A stretch of 22,539 nt of DNA, taken from NCBI GenBank assembly GCA_036406675.1, contig DASXAO010000016.1, forward strand, positions 1-22,539. Direction: 5' to 3'. This DNA is from SCGC-AG-212-J23 sp036406675 (lineage in GTDB: Bacteria; Pseudomonadota; Gammaproteobacteria; Burkholderiales; SG8-39). Of the stretch, positions 7,456 through 20,024 are shown piece by piece. Numbering within the stretch: the stretch's first letter is position 1; every line of letters begins with the position of its first letter. A model generated the notes under the pieces. The model was not told the DNA's origin and did no database searches. It saw only the letters and a list, made by a program, of their open reading frames with translations. The position numbers and the translations under genes were made by a program.

Positions 7456-7497
7456 CGGCATGAGTTTTGCTGCCCCTTGAACGACAAGGAGCGCACG

Positions 7498-7752
7498 ATG
7501 GCATTACCCCTCTTCAGGCTCGCCCTTATGGCGGGCGCCGGCTATTTTTTCTATAACCGCTACCGCAACCGCGGCCGCTCGCAGACCAACGCCAGCGAGG
7601 CGGTGGACGACATCGATCTCGGCCCCAACCCGCATCCCGAAGAGGTTCTCGACGCCGGGGTGAAGGGGACTTTCCCGGCGAGCGACCCGGTCTCGGTCAG
7701 CTCTTCCGGCGAGACCGCGTACGAGAAGCAGAAGCGCGGCGAGCTGAACTGA
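7498..7752 (+). CDS. Small membrane-anchored conserved hypothetical protein
   Basis: 84 residues. ATG 7498 is preceded by AAGGAG at 6 nt. An N-terminal hydrophobic stretch (LFRLALMAGAGYFFYNRYR) is probably one membrane anchor, followed by an acidic tail with PHPEEVLDAGVKGTFPASDPVSV. This proline-containing tail motif recurs in small uncharacterised proteobacterial proteins as far as I recall. No function can be given. It lies 42 bp after the Rieske gene and may be the last gene of that transcript, though a functional link is not evident. Confidence 0.65.
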   Translation: MALPLFRLALMAGAGYFFYNRYRNRGRSQTNASEAVDDIDLGPNPHPEEVLDAGVKGTFPASDPVSVSSSGETAYEKQKRGELN

Positions 7753-7753
7753 G

Positions 7754-7774
7754 AAATCGGGGTCAACCCCGATT
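7754..7774. repeat. Palindrome copy, possible weak terminator
   Basis: AATCGGGG-TCAA-CCCCGATT, a perfect 8-bp stem (7755-7762 / 7767-7774) two bases after the stop of the small membrane protein. It is followed by CCTCC rather than a T-run, so intrinsic termination would be weak. It is a member of the palindrome family seen at 461, 11389 and 13153. Confidence 0.75.
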
Positions 7775-7854
7775 CCTCCTGGTTCTCCCACCGGCCTGGA
7801 CACCGGGATAGACTATCGCGCTCTGAACAACAACTGCCTGCCAGGGGAGCGCAC

Positions 7855-8550
7855 ATGCATCGATATCTACGGCTTTTCGCGTTGACCGCCATGGGGCTCG
7901 GCGCCGCCGCTTCGAACGCCCAGACGCCGCCGCCCGCCATCGAGGGCCCGGTCTACGTCGCGACGTACGTCGAGGTCCTGCCGAACGCGGTCAAGGATGG
8001 CACCGCGCTTCTGAAGCAGTACCGCGACGCCACGCGCAAGGACGCGGGCAACCAGCGCGCGGAAGTCGTGCACGACGCGAGCCGCTCCACCCGCTTCGTC
8101 GTCCTGACGATCTGGGGCGACCAGAAGGCCTTCGAGGCGCACGGCAAGGCGGCGCACACCACGCAGTTTCGCGACAAGCTCAAAGCCGTTCACGCCGCGC
8201 CATACGACGAGCGCGTCGGCAACGGCATGGCGGTTGCCGCGAAGGACTCGCTGAAGAGCGGATCCGTGGTGGTGGTCACGCATGTCGACGTTCCGCCGCC
8301 GTCCAAGGACACGGTAATCCCCATGCTGCAGCAGCTTGCCGAGGCGAGCCGCAAGGACGCCGGCAACCAGCGCTTCGAGGTGCAGCAGCAGGCCAGCCGG
8401 CCGAATCACTTCACGGTGGTCGAGGCCTGGGCGGACCAGAAAGCGTATCAAGGACACGTGGCCGCCGCGCACACGCGCCAGTTCCGCGACAAGCTGGGGC
8501 CGATGAGCGGCGCGCTCTACGACGAGCGTCTGTTCAAGCCCGTCAACTGA
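7855..8550 (+). CDS. Secreted protein with two tandem ABM-like (antibiotic biosynthesis monooxygenase fold) domains
   Basis: 231 residues. A signal peptide (MHRYLRLFALTAMGLGAAASNAQ) is followed by two homologous domains of about 100 residues. They share KDAGNQR-x-EV, F-x-V-x-x-x-W-x-DQKA, AAHT-x-QFRDKL and YDER at matching positions (about residues 59-121 and 165-227). This is the dimeric alpha/beta-barrel ABM pattern, where two copies would form a pseudo-dimer in one chain. ABM proteins include cofactor-free quinone-forming monooxygenases, but many have other or unknown roles. Export to the periplasm is unusual for that activity. GGGGAG lies just before ATG 7855. Reaction unknown. Confidence 0.75.
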   Translation: MHRYLRLFALTAMGLGAAASNAQTPPPAIEGPVYVATYVEVLPNAVKDGTALLKQYRDATRKDAGNQRAEVVHDASRSTRFVVLTIWGDQKAFEAHGKAAHTTQFRDKLKAVHAAPYDERVGNGMAVAAKDSLKSGSVVVVTHVDVPPPSKDTVIPMLQQLAEASRKDAGNQRFEVQQQASRPNHFTVVEAWADQKAYQGHVAAAHTRQFRDKLGPMSGALYDERLFKPVN

Positions 8551-8572
8551 ACGCAAGCAGTCGCGCCGCGCG

Positions 8573-9247
8573 CTAGCGCAGCTTCTCGCCGAAGCGCGCG
8601 AACCGCGGCGCCCAGTTCCCCTTGATGTCTGCGGAGGCGACGATGGCCACGGCGCGGCCGATCAGCAGCTCGCGCGGCACCAGGCCGAAATAGCGCGAAT
8701 CCGCGCTGTCGTCGCGGTTGTCGCCGAGCATCAGGTAGCGGCCCGCCGGCAGCACGACCGGCCCGAAGCTGTCCTCTTCCGAGCCGTCGGGCAGATGGAA
8801 CCACTGCACAACGTGCGCACCGGATCTGGTGATCTCGTCGAAGCGCAGCGCATGAACCGTCATCCCTGGCGCCGGGTGCTCGACCGCGGTTCCGATCGGC
8901 GCATACGTGGCCGCCGCTCCGTTCACCACCAGCACCTTGTTCCGCATCGCCACCGTATCGCCGGGCACCGCAATCAGGCGCTTGATCAGTCGCACGCCAT
9001 CCTTCGGCGACGAGAAGGTCACGATGTCGCCGCGCCGCGGCTCGCCTAGGTGGACCACCACGATGTCGGTCAGCGGGACTTTCAGGTCGAAGGCAAGGCG
9101 ATTCACGAACACCACGTCGCCTTCCAGCAGCGTGGGCCGCATCGATCCCGACGGGATGGGGTTCCAGTCCGCGACTGCGGTCCGGAACAGTCCGAAGAGC
9201 AGGAGGAAACCGATGAAACCCTTGTTTTTCCGAATCCACTTGGGCAT
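8573..9247 (-). CDS. lepB: Signal peptidase I
   Basis: 224 residues. One N-terminal membrane segment (residues 10-26), then the S26 catalytic box PSGSM with nucleophile S35, the general-base lysine K89 in RLIKRLIAVPGD, and the family signature GDNRDDSADSRYFG. It cleaves signal peptides of exported proteins at the periplasmic face of the inner membrane. It is shorter than E. coli LepB (324 residues) and has one anchor rather than two, as in many paralogues. It is not next to lepA/rnc in this window, so it may be an additional copy. It lies 122 bp after metF on the same strand. All catalytic motifs are intact. Confidence 0.93.
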   Translation of the reverse strand: MPKWIRKNKGFIGFLLLFGLFRTAVADWNPIPSGSMRPTLLEGDVVFVNRLAFDLKVPLTDIVVVHLGEPRRGDIVTFSSPKDGVRLIKRLIAVPGDTVAMRNKVLVVNGAAATYAPIGTAVEHPAPGMTVHALRFDEITRSGAHVVQWFHLPDGSEEDSFGPVVLPAGRYLMLGDNRDDSADSRYFGLVPRELLIGRAVAIVASADIKGNWAPRFARFGEKLR

Positions 9248-9345
9248 GCCTGGACCCCGCTTGTCGGTTCGTGAGCTCGAATCCTGTTGCTAGAGACCGG
9301 ATTTGCGCAGTTTGGTTCTGGCCGCCTTTCGGGCGCAACAAAAGA

Positions 9346-9367
9346 AACGTGGTCCGTCCCTGATTTG
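9346..9367. repeat. Degenerate palindrome copy in the metF-lepB gap
   Basis: On the minus strand it reads AAATCAGGGACGGACCACGT and follows the metF stop by two bases. It shares a 15-bp exact stretch, GGTCCGTCCCTGATT, at 9351-9365 with the copy inside uvrA at 13158-13172. It is imperfect as a hairpin. Confidence 0.6.
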
Positions 9368-9369
9368 AT

Positions 9370-10278
9370 CTACGTCTTGCGCTTCTTGCGCGTGACGCCG
9401 GACTCTTCGATCACGTAGGGAATTTCGGCGAAGTTCATCGGCGCCATGACGTGGGCGCCGGCGACGCCGGGAATGTCGGCGAGCTCCTGCAGCACCTCGA
9501 TGCAGATCTTGCGGCCTTCGCGCTTCGGGTCCGCGGCCTTCTCCAGCCGCGCCACCATCGCGTCGGGGATCAGCGTGCCGAAAAGCTTCTCGCGCATCCA
9601 GCGCGCCGAGCGCGCCGAGGGAATCGGCGCCACGCCGATCAGGATCGGCACCTTGACGCCCGACTCGAGGAGCCGCGCCGCGTACCTGCGCACCACGCCG
9701 GTGTCCATGCAGAACTGCGTCTGGACGAAGTCGGCGCCCGCGGCGACCTTCGCGCGCAGGCCCTTGGGCTCCCAATCCGGAGCGGGGTCGATCGGCATGT
9801 CGGCGGCGCCGAGCACGATGTCGAGCTTCCCGGCGATATCGGTACCGGAAGGAAGCTTGCGCGTGCGCCGCATGCGGTCGGCCATTGCGAGCAGCTCCCG
9901 GCTGCCGAGGTCGAACACCGGCTTCGCGTCGGGCTGGTCGCCCGCCTTGGGATCGTCGCCGGCAAGCATCAGCATGTTGCGGATGCCGAGCGCCTCGGCG
10001 CCGAGGATGTCGCCCTGGAGGGCGAGGCGGTTGCGGTCGCGGCAGGTCATCTGGAAGATCGGCTCGATGCCGTTCTGAACCAGGAAGTGGGCCGCGGCGA
10101 GGCTGGACAGGTGCACCTTCGCGCCGGCACCGTCGGTGACGTTCACGGCGGTGGCCACGCCCTTGAGGGGCAGCGCGCGGCTCAGGAATTCGGCCGGATC
10201 GGTGGACACCGGCGGCGTAATCTCGGCGGTGACGACGAAATCGCCGGCTTGCAGCCTCGCCTGGAGGTGGGTCGCCAT
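9370..10278 (-). CDS. metF: Methylenetetrahydrofolate reductase
   Basis: 302 residues, close to E. coli MetF (296), with a TIM-barrel fold. Family marks are VVTAEITPP (the conserved catalytic glutamate), VNVTDGAGAKVHLSS, PIFQMTCRDRNRLALQGDILGAEALGIRNMLMLAGDDP, GADFVQTQFCMD and PILIGVAPIPSARSARWMREKLFG. It reduces 5,10-methylene-THF to 5-methyl-THF with FAD and supplies methionine synthesis. The MRNML-LAGDDP and VAPIPSARSA variants resemble the divergent MetF forms seen alongside one-carbon catabolism, so it may be a second copy. ATG 10278 has no clear Shine-Dalgarno and lies 13 bp from the divergent glycosylase start. Confidence 0.85.
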   Translation of the reverse strand: MATHLQARLQAGDFVVTAEITPPVSTDPAEFLSRALPLKGVATAVNVTDGAGAKVHLSSLAAAHFLVQNGIEPIFQMTCRDRNRLALQGDILGAEALGIRNMLMLAGDDPKAGDQPDAKPVFDLGSRELLAMADRMRRTRKLPSGTDIAGKLDIVLGAADMPIDPAPDWEPKGLRAKVAAGADFVQTQFCMDTGVVRRYAARLLESGVKVPILIGVAPIPSARSARWMREKLFGTLIPDAMVARLEKAADPKREGRKICIEVLQELADIPGVAGAHVMAPMNFAEIPYVIEESGVTRKKRKT

Positions 10279-10291
10279 CTATGATCGCGGT

Positions 10292-11167
10292 TTGCCCGAG
10301 CTGCCGGATCTTACTGTCTACCTCGAAAGCCTGGCGCCGCGGATTGCGAACCGCCGGCTGCTGCGCGTCGCCCTGCCCAACCCGTTCTTCCTGCGCACCG
10401 CCTTGCCGCCGATCGCCAGCGCCGAAGGACGCACGGTGCTGGGGCTGCGCCGCCTCGGCAAGCGCATCGTGATCGAGCTGGAAGGCGATCTCTACCTCGT
10501 GCTGCACCTCATGATCGCCGGCCGCCTGAGGTGGGACGACAAGCCGCCGAAAAAACTGACGCTGGCGCTGCTCGAGTTCGAAAGCGGCACCCTCGCGGTG
10601 ACCGAAGCCGGGACCAAGCGGCGCGCATCGCTGCACTTCGTGCAGGGCGAACCCGCGCTGCACGCGATGGACCCGGGCGGTATTGAGGTTCTCGCATCCG
10701 ATTCGAAAACCTTCGCCCAGGTTTTGGCGGGTGAAAACCATACCTTGAAGCGCGCCCTGACCGATCCGCATCTCTTCGCCGGCATCGGCAACGCGTACTC
10801 CGACGAGATCCTGCACCGCGCGAAGCTCTCGCCGATCGCCATGACGAAGAGCCTGTCCGAAGCGGAGGCGGAGCGCCTGCACGCCGCGACGCTGGAGGTG
10901 CTGCGCGAATGGGTGGAGCGGCTGCGCTCCCAGACCGGCGCGGGCTTCCCGGAGAAAGTGACCGCCTTCCGCGAGGAGATGGCGGTGCACGGACGCTACG
11001 GCAAGCCCTGCCCCGTCTGCGGCGCGCCGGTCCAGCGGATCGTCTACGCCGAGAACGAAACCAACTATTGCGCGCGCTGCCAGACCGGCGGACGCATCCT
11101 CGCCGACCGCGCCCTGTCGCGCCTGCTGAAGAAGAGCTGGCCGCGCTCCATCGACGAGCTGGGATGA
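10292..11167 (+). CDS. Fpg/Nei-family DNA glycosylase
   Basis: 291 residues starting at TTG 10292. The start is set by chemistry: Fpg/Nei enzymes use Pro1-Glu2 after Met removal, and this TTG gives (M)PELPDLTVY. The N-domain holds RRLGKR (the K57-type lysine) and LVLHLMIAGRLRW. The helix-two-turn-helix region follows with NHTLKRALTDPHLFAGIGNAYSDEIL. The C-terminal zinc finger has CPVC...CARC. The loop before the third cysteine reads NETNYC instead of the GRST-F-YC of classical Fpg, so the DNA-contacting arginine is absent; this seems to be a separate subfamily. It probably excises oxidised bases. The stop overlaps the next ATG (ATGA), so translation is coupled. Confidence 0.85.
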   Translation: MPELPDLTVYLESLAPRIANRRLLRVALPNPFFLRTALPPIASAEGRTVLGLRRLGKRIVIELEGDLYLVLHLMIAGRLRWDDKPPKKLTLALLEFESGTLAVTEAGTKRRASLHFVQGEPALHAMDPGGIEVLASDSKTFAQVLAGENHTLKRALTDPHLFAGIGNAYSDEILHRAKLSPIAMTKSLSEAEAERLHAATLEVLREWVERLRSQTGAGFPEKVTAFREEMAVHGRYGKPCPVCGAPVQRIVYAENETNYCARCQTGGRILADRALSRLLKKSWPRSIDELG

Positions 11168-11871
11168 AAGCGGTTTTTCACTTTCATTCTCACCTGTGGA
11201 ATTTCCTCGACAGGGAAAAGCGCGAGGATGCGTTCGAATACGACTGCGCGCGCGCGGCGACGCTCAAGAACGCGATCGAGGCGCTCGGCGTTCCGCATAC
11301 GGAGGTCGGGGCGGTACGCGTCAACGGCGCACCGGCGACGCTCCAGCGCATCGTCCGGGAGGGCGACAGCATCGAGGTGGAAACCGCGAAATCGGGCTCT
11401 GACCCCGATTTGCGGTTCGTCGCCGACGCGCACCTCGGCGGCCTGGCGCGCTTTCTGCGCATGCTGGGATTCGACACGCTTCACCGAAACGCCTACAGCG
11501 ACGAAGAGATCCGGTGGCTCGCCGAAACGCAGGGGCGCATCGTCCTCACGCGCGACCGCGAGCTCCTGAAGTGCCGCGAGATCGCGCGCGGCGCCTACGT
11601 GCACGCGCTGAAGCCCGAGGCCCAGTTGCGGGAAGTCGCCGAACGCTATGGGCTCGAGGCGCATGCGCGCCCGTTCACCCTCTGTCTCGCTTGCAATCTG
11701 CCGCTTCAGCCGGCGGGCCGCAACGCGGTCGCGGAGCGCGTGCCGCCCGCGGTGCTCGAGTTGCACGAATCCTTCGTGCGTTGCCCGGGGTGCAACGGCG
11801 TGTTCTGGCCCGGCTCGCACTATCGCCGAATGCTCAGTGCCCTTCGGTCGTCTTTTGACGTGCCGCGTTGA
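11164..11871 (+). CDS. Mut7-C RNase-domain protein with N-terminal ubiquitin-like domain
   Basis: 235 residues. Residues 1-75 look like the ThiS/ubiquitin-like domain (HLWNFLDREKR, VRVNGAPATL, VREGDSIEVE). Residues 80-235 are a Mut7-C domain: FVADAHLGGLARFLRMLGFDT and ILTRDRELLK supply the PIN-like aspartates, followed by a C-terminal zinc ribbon CLAC...CPGC. Mut7-C domains are predicted RNases related to the C-terminal part of animal Mut-7. The joint between domains (AKSGSDPDL) is encoded by a copy of the dispersed palindrome (11389-11411). It is coupled by ATGA to the glycosylase gene. The tail overlaps the convergent phasin-like gene by 38 bp. Cellular role is unknown. Confidence 0.82.
   Translation: MKAVFHFHSHLWNFLDREKREDAFEYDCARAATLKNAIEALGVPHTEVGAVRVNGAPATLQRIVREGDSIEVETAKSGSDPDLRFVADAHLGGLARFLRMLGFDTLHRNAYSDEEIRWLAETQGRIVLTRDRELLKCREIARGAYVHALKPEAQLREVAERYGLEAHARPFTLCLACNLPLQPAGRNAVAERVPPAVLELHESFVRCPGCNGVFWPGSHYRRMLSALRSSFDVPR
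11389..11411. repeat. Palindrome copy inside the Mut7-C gene, in frame
   Basis: AAATCGGG / CCCGATTT arms (11389-11396 and 11404-11411) around a 7-nt loop. It is translated as KSGSDPD between the ubiquitin-like and RNase domains, where an insertion is least harmful. Confidence 0.8.
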
Positions 11872-12133
11872 GCGTGCCCGCGCTCTTTTCGTAAAACGCC
11901 GACATCGCGGCGCCGAGCATCGACGCGGCCTGGAGCTGCGCGTCGAGCGCGCTCCGGAAGGCGGTAAGTTGCTGGTTTTGCAAGCGTTCGGCGTGCTGCA
12001 GCGAAGCCTGCATCCAATCGAGCGCGCCCTTGGTCGCGGTGCGATAGAGATCGAACACCTCGGGCTGCGGCTGCGGCGGGACGCTACTCCTGACGTTACT
12101 CCTTGGCAGGCTGGGCCTTGCTCCCTTCGGCAT
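11834..12133 (-). CDS. Phasin-like protein
   Basis: 99 residues starting at ATG 12133, which has GGAGG 5 nt upstream; the longer frame upstream has no such site. After a basic proline-rich N-terminus it is one long amphipathic helical region (VFDLYRTATKGALDWMQASLQHAERLQNQQLTAFRSALDAQLQAASMLG). This is the phasin_2-like pattern of proteins that coat polyhydroxyalkanoate granules in Betaproteobacteria. It is shorter than classic PhaP (about 180 residues), so granule binding is only inferred. Its 3' end overlaps the Mut7-C gene tail to tail by 38 bp, and it diverges from the zinc-ribbon gene. Confidence 0.65.
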   Translation of the reverse strand: MPKGARPSLPRSNVRSSVPPQPQPEVFDLYRTATKGALDWMQASLQHAERLQNQQLTAFRSALDAQLQAASMLGAAMSAFYEKSAGTLNAARQKTTEGH

Positions 12134-12195
12134 AGCACCTCCGCGTTCGAATTTTGCTTGCGTACCCGAATATACGCCCACGTGTGCTCAATTCG

Positions 12196-12402
12196 ATGTC
12201 AATGGAAAACATAGTCCGCCTCGACGAGTACCGCAAAGCGCGCCGGCCCGCGCGGATGCCGAAAGCGCCTGACGCACCGCGTTTTTTCTGCCTGAGCTGC
12301 GACACCGATCAGTTCAAGCTCTACGCCTCGGGCAGCGTGCATTGCGCGGCCTGCGGCGCGCTGATCCGGAATATCGGCGTTTCGGATTCGGTCGCGCGCT
12401 AA
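12196..12402 (+). CDS. Small zinc-ribbon protein
   Basis: 68 residues from ATG 12196 (ATG 12202 is equally possible; neither has a clear Shine-Dalgarno). A basic N-terminus (VRLDEYRKARRPARMPKAP) precedes a zinc ribbon with CLSC and CAAC knuckles 17 residues apart. This size and layout fit a nucleic-acid- or protein-binding accessory factor; no specific family recognised. It ends 19 bp before the uvrA start on the same strand, so the two are probably cotranscribed. Confidence 0.65.
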   Translation: MSMENIVRLDEYRKARRPARMPKAPDAPRFFCLSCDTDQFKLYASGSVHCAACGALIRNIGVSDSVAR

Positions 12403-12421
12403 CCGTTAGAATTGGGGGTTT

Positions 12422-17831
<5,410 letters not shown>

Positions 17832-17842
<11 letters not shown>

Positions 17843-18506
17843 TCGTGCGGATGCCTTCGATCGCCTGAAGGTGCGCGGCGACCGCGCGAACCGCGTCTTT
17901 CTTCGCGTTGCGGACCAGCACGAAATCGATCGCATCCACGGCGGGGTCGTCGCTCCTCTTCAGCGTGATCTGCTCCACCGTCAGGCCGCAGACCTGCATC
18001 GCGGCCTCGATCTGCTCCAGCGAAGCCCGGCCGCGCTCGACGTGCACCACGAGCCGTCTGCCGTGGCCGCGGCCGAAGAGGCGCCGCTCCAGGGGCTTAA
18101 CCAGCGCGAGGATCACCAGGACCAGGGCGGTGGCGACGGCCGCCGCGAGGTACAGTCCGCCACCGACCGCGAGGCCGATCGCGGCGACGGTCCACAGGCT
18201 CGCTGCGGTGGTCAAGCCGCGGATCACCTTGTGCCGCAGGAACAGGATCGTTCCCGCGCCGAGGAAGCCGATGCCGCTGACTACCTGGGCCGCGATGCGC
18301 GACGGGTCGAGGACGACGTGTTGCCCATCGAGGATGTCGGCGAACCCGTAGGCCGACACGATCATGACGAGGGCGGCGCTCAGGCACACGAGCATATGGG
18401 TGCGAAGGCCGGCGACCCATTCCAGCCGCTCGCGCTCGAGACCGACGGCGCCTCCCAGGAGCGCGGCGGCGGTGAGGCGCAGGACGATCTCGTGGTGCGC
18501 GAGCAT
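17832..18506 (-). CDS. MgtC/SapB-family membrane protein
   Basis: 224 residues. The N-terminal membrane domain has about four to five spans with family motifs ALLGGAVGLERE, GLRTHMLVCLSAAL, GIGFLGAGTI and IRGLTTAASLWTVAAIGLAVG. The C-terminal 80 residues form a soluble ACT-like domain (RLVVHVERGRASLEQIEAAM...RAVAAHLQAIEGIRTISL). MgtC proteins are linked to growth at low magnesium and to restraint of F-ATPase in pathogens; the environmental homologues are poorly studied. The stop lies within uvrA, an 11-bp tail-to-tail overlap. The gene diverges from the EamA transporter gene across 93 bp. Confidence 0.9.
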
Positions 18507-18599
18507 TCTCGTTAGAAGGACGGCTCGCGATTCGGTTCACGGAAACGTGTAAACTCGCCGCCCTTTCCGCCGAGTTCGCCCATTTCCAGAGGCAAGGCA

Positions 18600-19442
18600 G
18601 TGACGTTGATGGTTCTCGCGCCGGTGCTGTGGAGCACCGCCGGCGTGGTGACGCGCCACATCGAGCGCACCGAGCCGATCGAGCAGGTGTTCTGGCGCAG
18701 CTTCTTCTCCTTTGCGTTCGTGGCGGCCTATCTGCTCTTCAGGGGACAGAACCCGCTTCGCGCGGCGATTGCCGCGGGGCCGGCGGGTCTTTTCTCCGGG
18801 GCCATGTGGGCGGTGATGTTCACTGCGTTCATCCTCGCCTTGTCGCTCACCACCACCGCGAACGCGCTGGTGGTGATGAGCATCGCGCCGCTGCTCACCG
18901 TCGTATGCGCGCGGATCGTGCTCACCGACCCCATTGCGCTTCGCACCTGGCTCGCCGCCCTGGCGGCCATGGCGGGAATCGCCGTGATGTTTTCTTCCTC
19001 CATGGACAAGCACGTCACGGGCATGCTGGTGGCCCTCGCCATCCCGGTCGCATCGGCGCTGAACGTGGTCGCGCTGCGAAAGCACGCGGCGACGGTCGAC
19101 CTGGTCCCGGCGGTGATGCTCGGCAGTGCGCTGTCGGCTTTGGTCGCGCTGCCGCTCGCGCTTCCGATCTCGGTGTCCGGAAACGACCTCGCCCTGCTCG
19201 CTTTCCTGGGCGTGTTTCAGCTCGGGCTGCCGTGCGTGTTCCTGGTGATGGCGAGCCGCGCTCTCTACGCGCCTGAGATTGCGCTCCTCGGGTTGCTCGA
19301 AGTGGTGCTGGGGCCGCTGTGGGCATGGCTGGGCGCGGGGGAACGTCCTGCGAACGCGACCCTGCTCGGCGGGAGCCTCGTGCTGGCTGCCCTCGCGGCG
19401 AACGAACTAGCGGTGCTGAGAATTCGCTTCGCGCGCACCTAG
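18600..19442 (+). CDS. EamA-family (DMT) transporter
   Basis: 280 residues with ten hydrophobic segments in two EamA repeats. The first runs from LAPVLWSTAGVVTRHIE through the repeat-1 pattern around LALSLTTTANALVVMSIAPLLTVV. The second starts near GMLVALAIPVASALNVVALRK and ends with EIALLGLLEVVLGPLWAWLGAGERP. These are inner-membrane exporters or importers of small metabolites; the substrate is unpredictable. The start is GTG 18600, with AGAGG a few bases upstream; ATG 18609 is an alternative three codons in. The 3' end overlaps the convergent membrane-protein gene by 36 bp. Confidence 0.88.
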   Translation: MTLMVLAPVLWSTAGVVTRHIERTEPIEQVFWRSFFSFAFVAAYLLFRGQNPLRAAIAAGPAGLFSGAMWAVMFTAFILALSLTTTANALVVMSIAPLLTVVCARIVLTDPIALRTWLAALAAMAGIAVMFSSSMDKHVTGMLVALAIPVASALNVVALRKHAATVDLVPAVMLGSALSALVALPLALPISVSGNDLALLAFLGVFQLGLPCVFLVMASRALYAPEIALLGLLEVVLGPLWAWLGAGERPANATLLGGSLVLAALAANELAVLRIRFART

Positions 19443-19940
19443 CGGCGTCTCCACCAGCACTGAAATGACCAACGCGCAAAGACCGACGAGCTGGGCGAAG
19501 AATCCCAATGCGTGCCCGTATTCCCAACGTGCGCGCAGGTGCATCCAGAGCGCTGGCACGGACTCGGGCGCCGACCTCAATGTCTCGCTCACTTCACGGT
19601 TGACGGGCGCGACGACCGCAAGCCAGATGCCAAACGCCGTCAGAAGAAGAAGCGCCCCGGTCAGCGTCCATCCGAACGAAGGCTGGCGCCTGCGGACGAG
19701 CCATACCAGTAACCACGCTGCCACGATGGATCCGATCTGGTACACGCCACCGACGATGGCGAAGTAGCGGTACAGGGTGCCGTTGACCGCCGTATACATC
19801 GGCGCGTCGTACTGCATCTTCTGAGGCAGCTCCAGCACGTGCGCCGATTCCATCGTCAGCGCGAGCGCCGCGAGCACGAGGACGATTAAACGCCAGGTTC
19901 TAAGTAGCACAACAGGATCACTTCGGAACCATGCTGTCAA
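19407..19940 (-). CDS. DUF1772-like membrane protein
   Basis: 177 residues with four hydrophobic segments: LIVLVLAALALTM, YFAIVGGVYQIGSIVAAWLLVWLV, GWTLTGALLLLTAFGIWLAVVAPVN and ALGFFAQLVGLCALVISVLVE. The first is followed by ESAHVLELPQKMQYD. H and E near the first span, and NREV with a late RARWEYGH, resemble the DUF1772/anthrone-oxygenase-like group of small four-helix membrane proteins, whose bacterial role is not known. The start TTG 19940 has a weak upstream site; GTG 19910 (giving MLLRTWRLIV) is a reasonable alternative. Overlaps the EamA gene by 36 bp at the 3' end. Confidence 0.65.
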   Translation of the reverse strand: MTAWFRSDPVVLLRTWRLIVLVLAALALTMESAHVLELPQKMQYDAPMYTAVNGTLYRYFAIVGGVYQIGSIVAAWLLVWLVRRRQPSFGWTLTGALLLLTAFGIWLAVVAPVNREVSETLRSAPESVPALWMHLRARWEYGHALGFFAQLVGLCALVISVLVETPLGAREANSQHR

Positions 19941-20024
19941 TCTTTGCCATGCCCGAGCGTCGCATTATCATCGACGGGGTTCGCTTCACCGTCCCGCTCC
20001 GGACGCCACACGAAAGGAGTGACC

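Noticed and set aside
9290..10990. A 566-codon minus-strand frame spanning metF and the glycosylase gene
   Set aside because: It is out of phase with metF and antisense to the glycosylase; the translation is compositionally biased without domains.
12134..12195. Divergent promoters between the phasin-like and zinc-ribbon genes
   Set aside because: AT-richer with a TATATT on the minus strand, but the possible -35 hexamers are wrongly spaced; no promoter assigned.
18527..18555. TAAACT as a -10 box for the EamA gene
   Set aside because: No acceptable -35 at 16-18 bp spacing; too weak to call a promoter.
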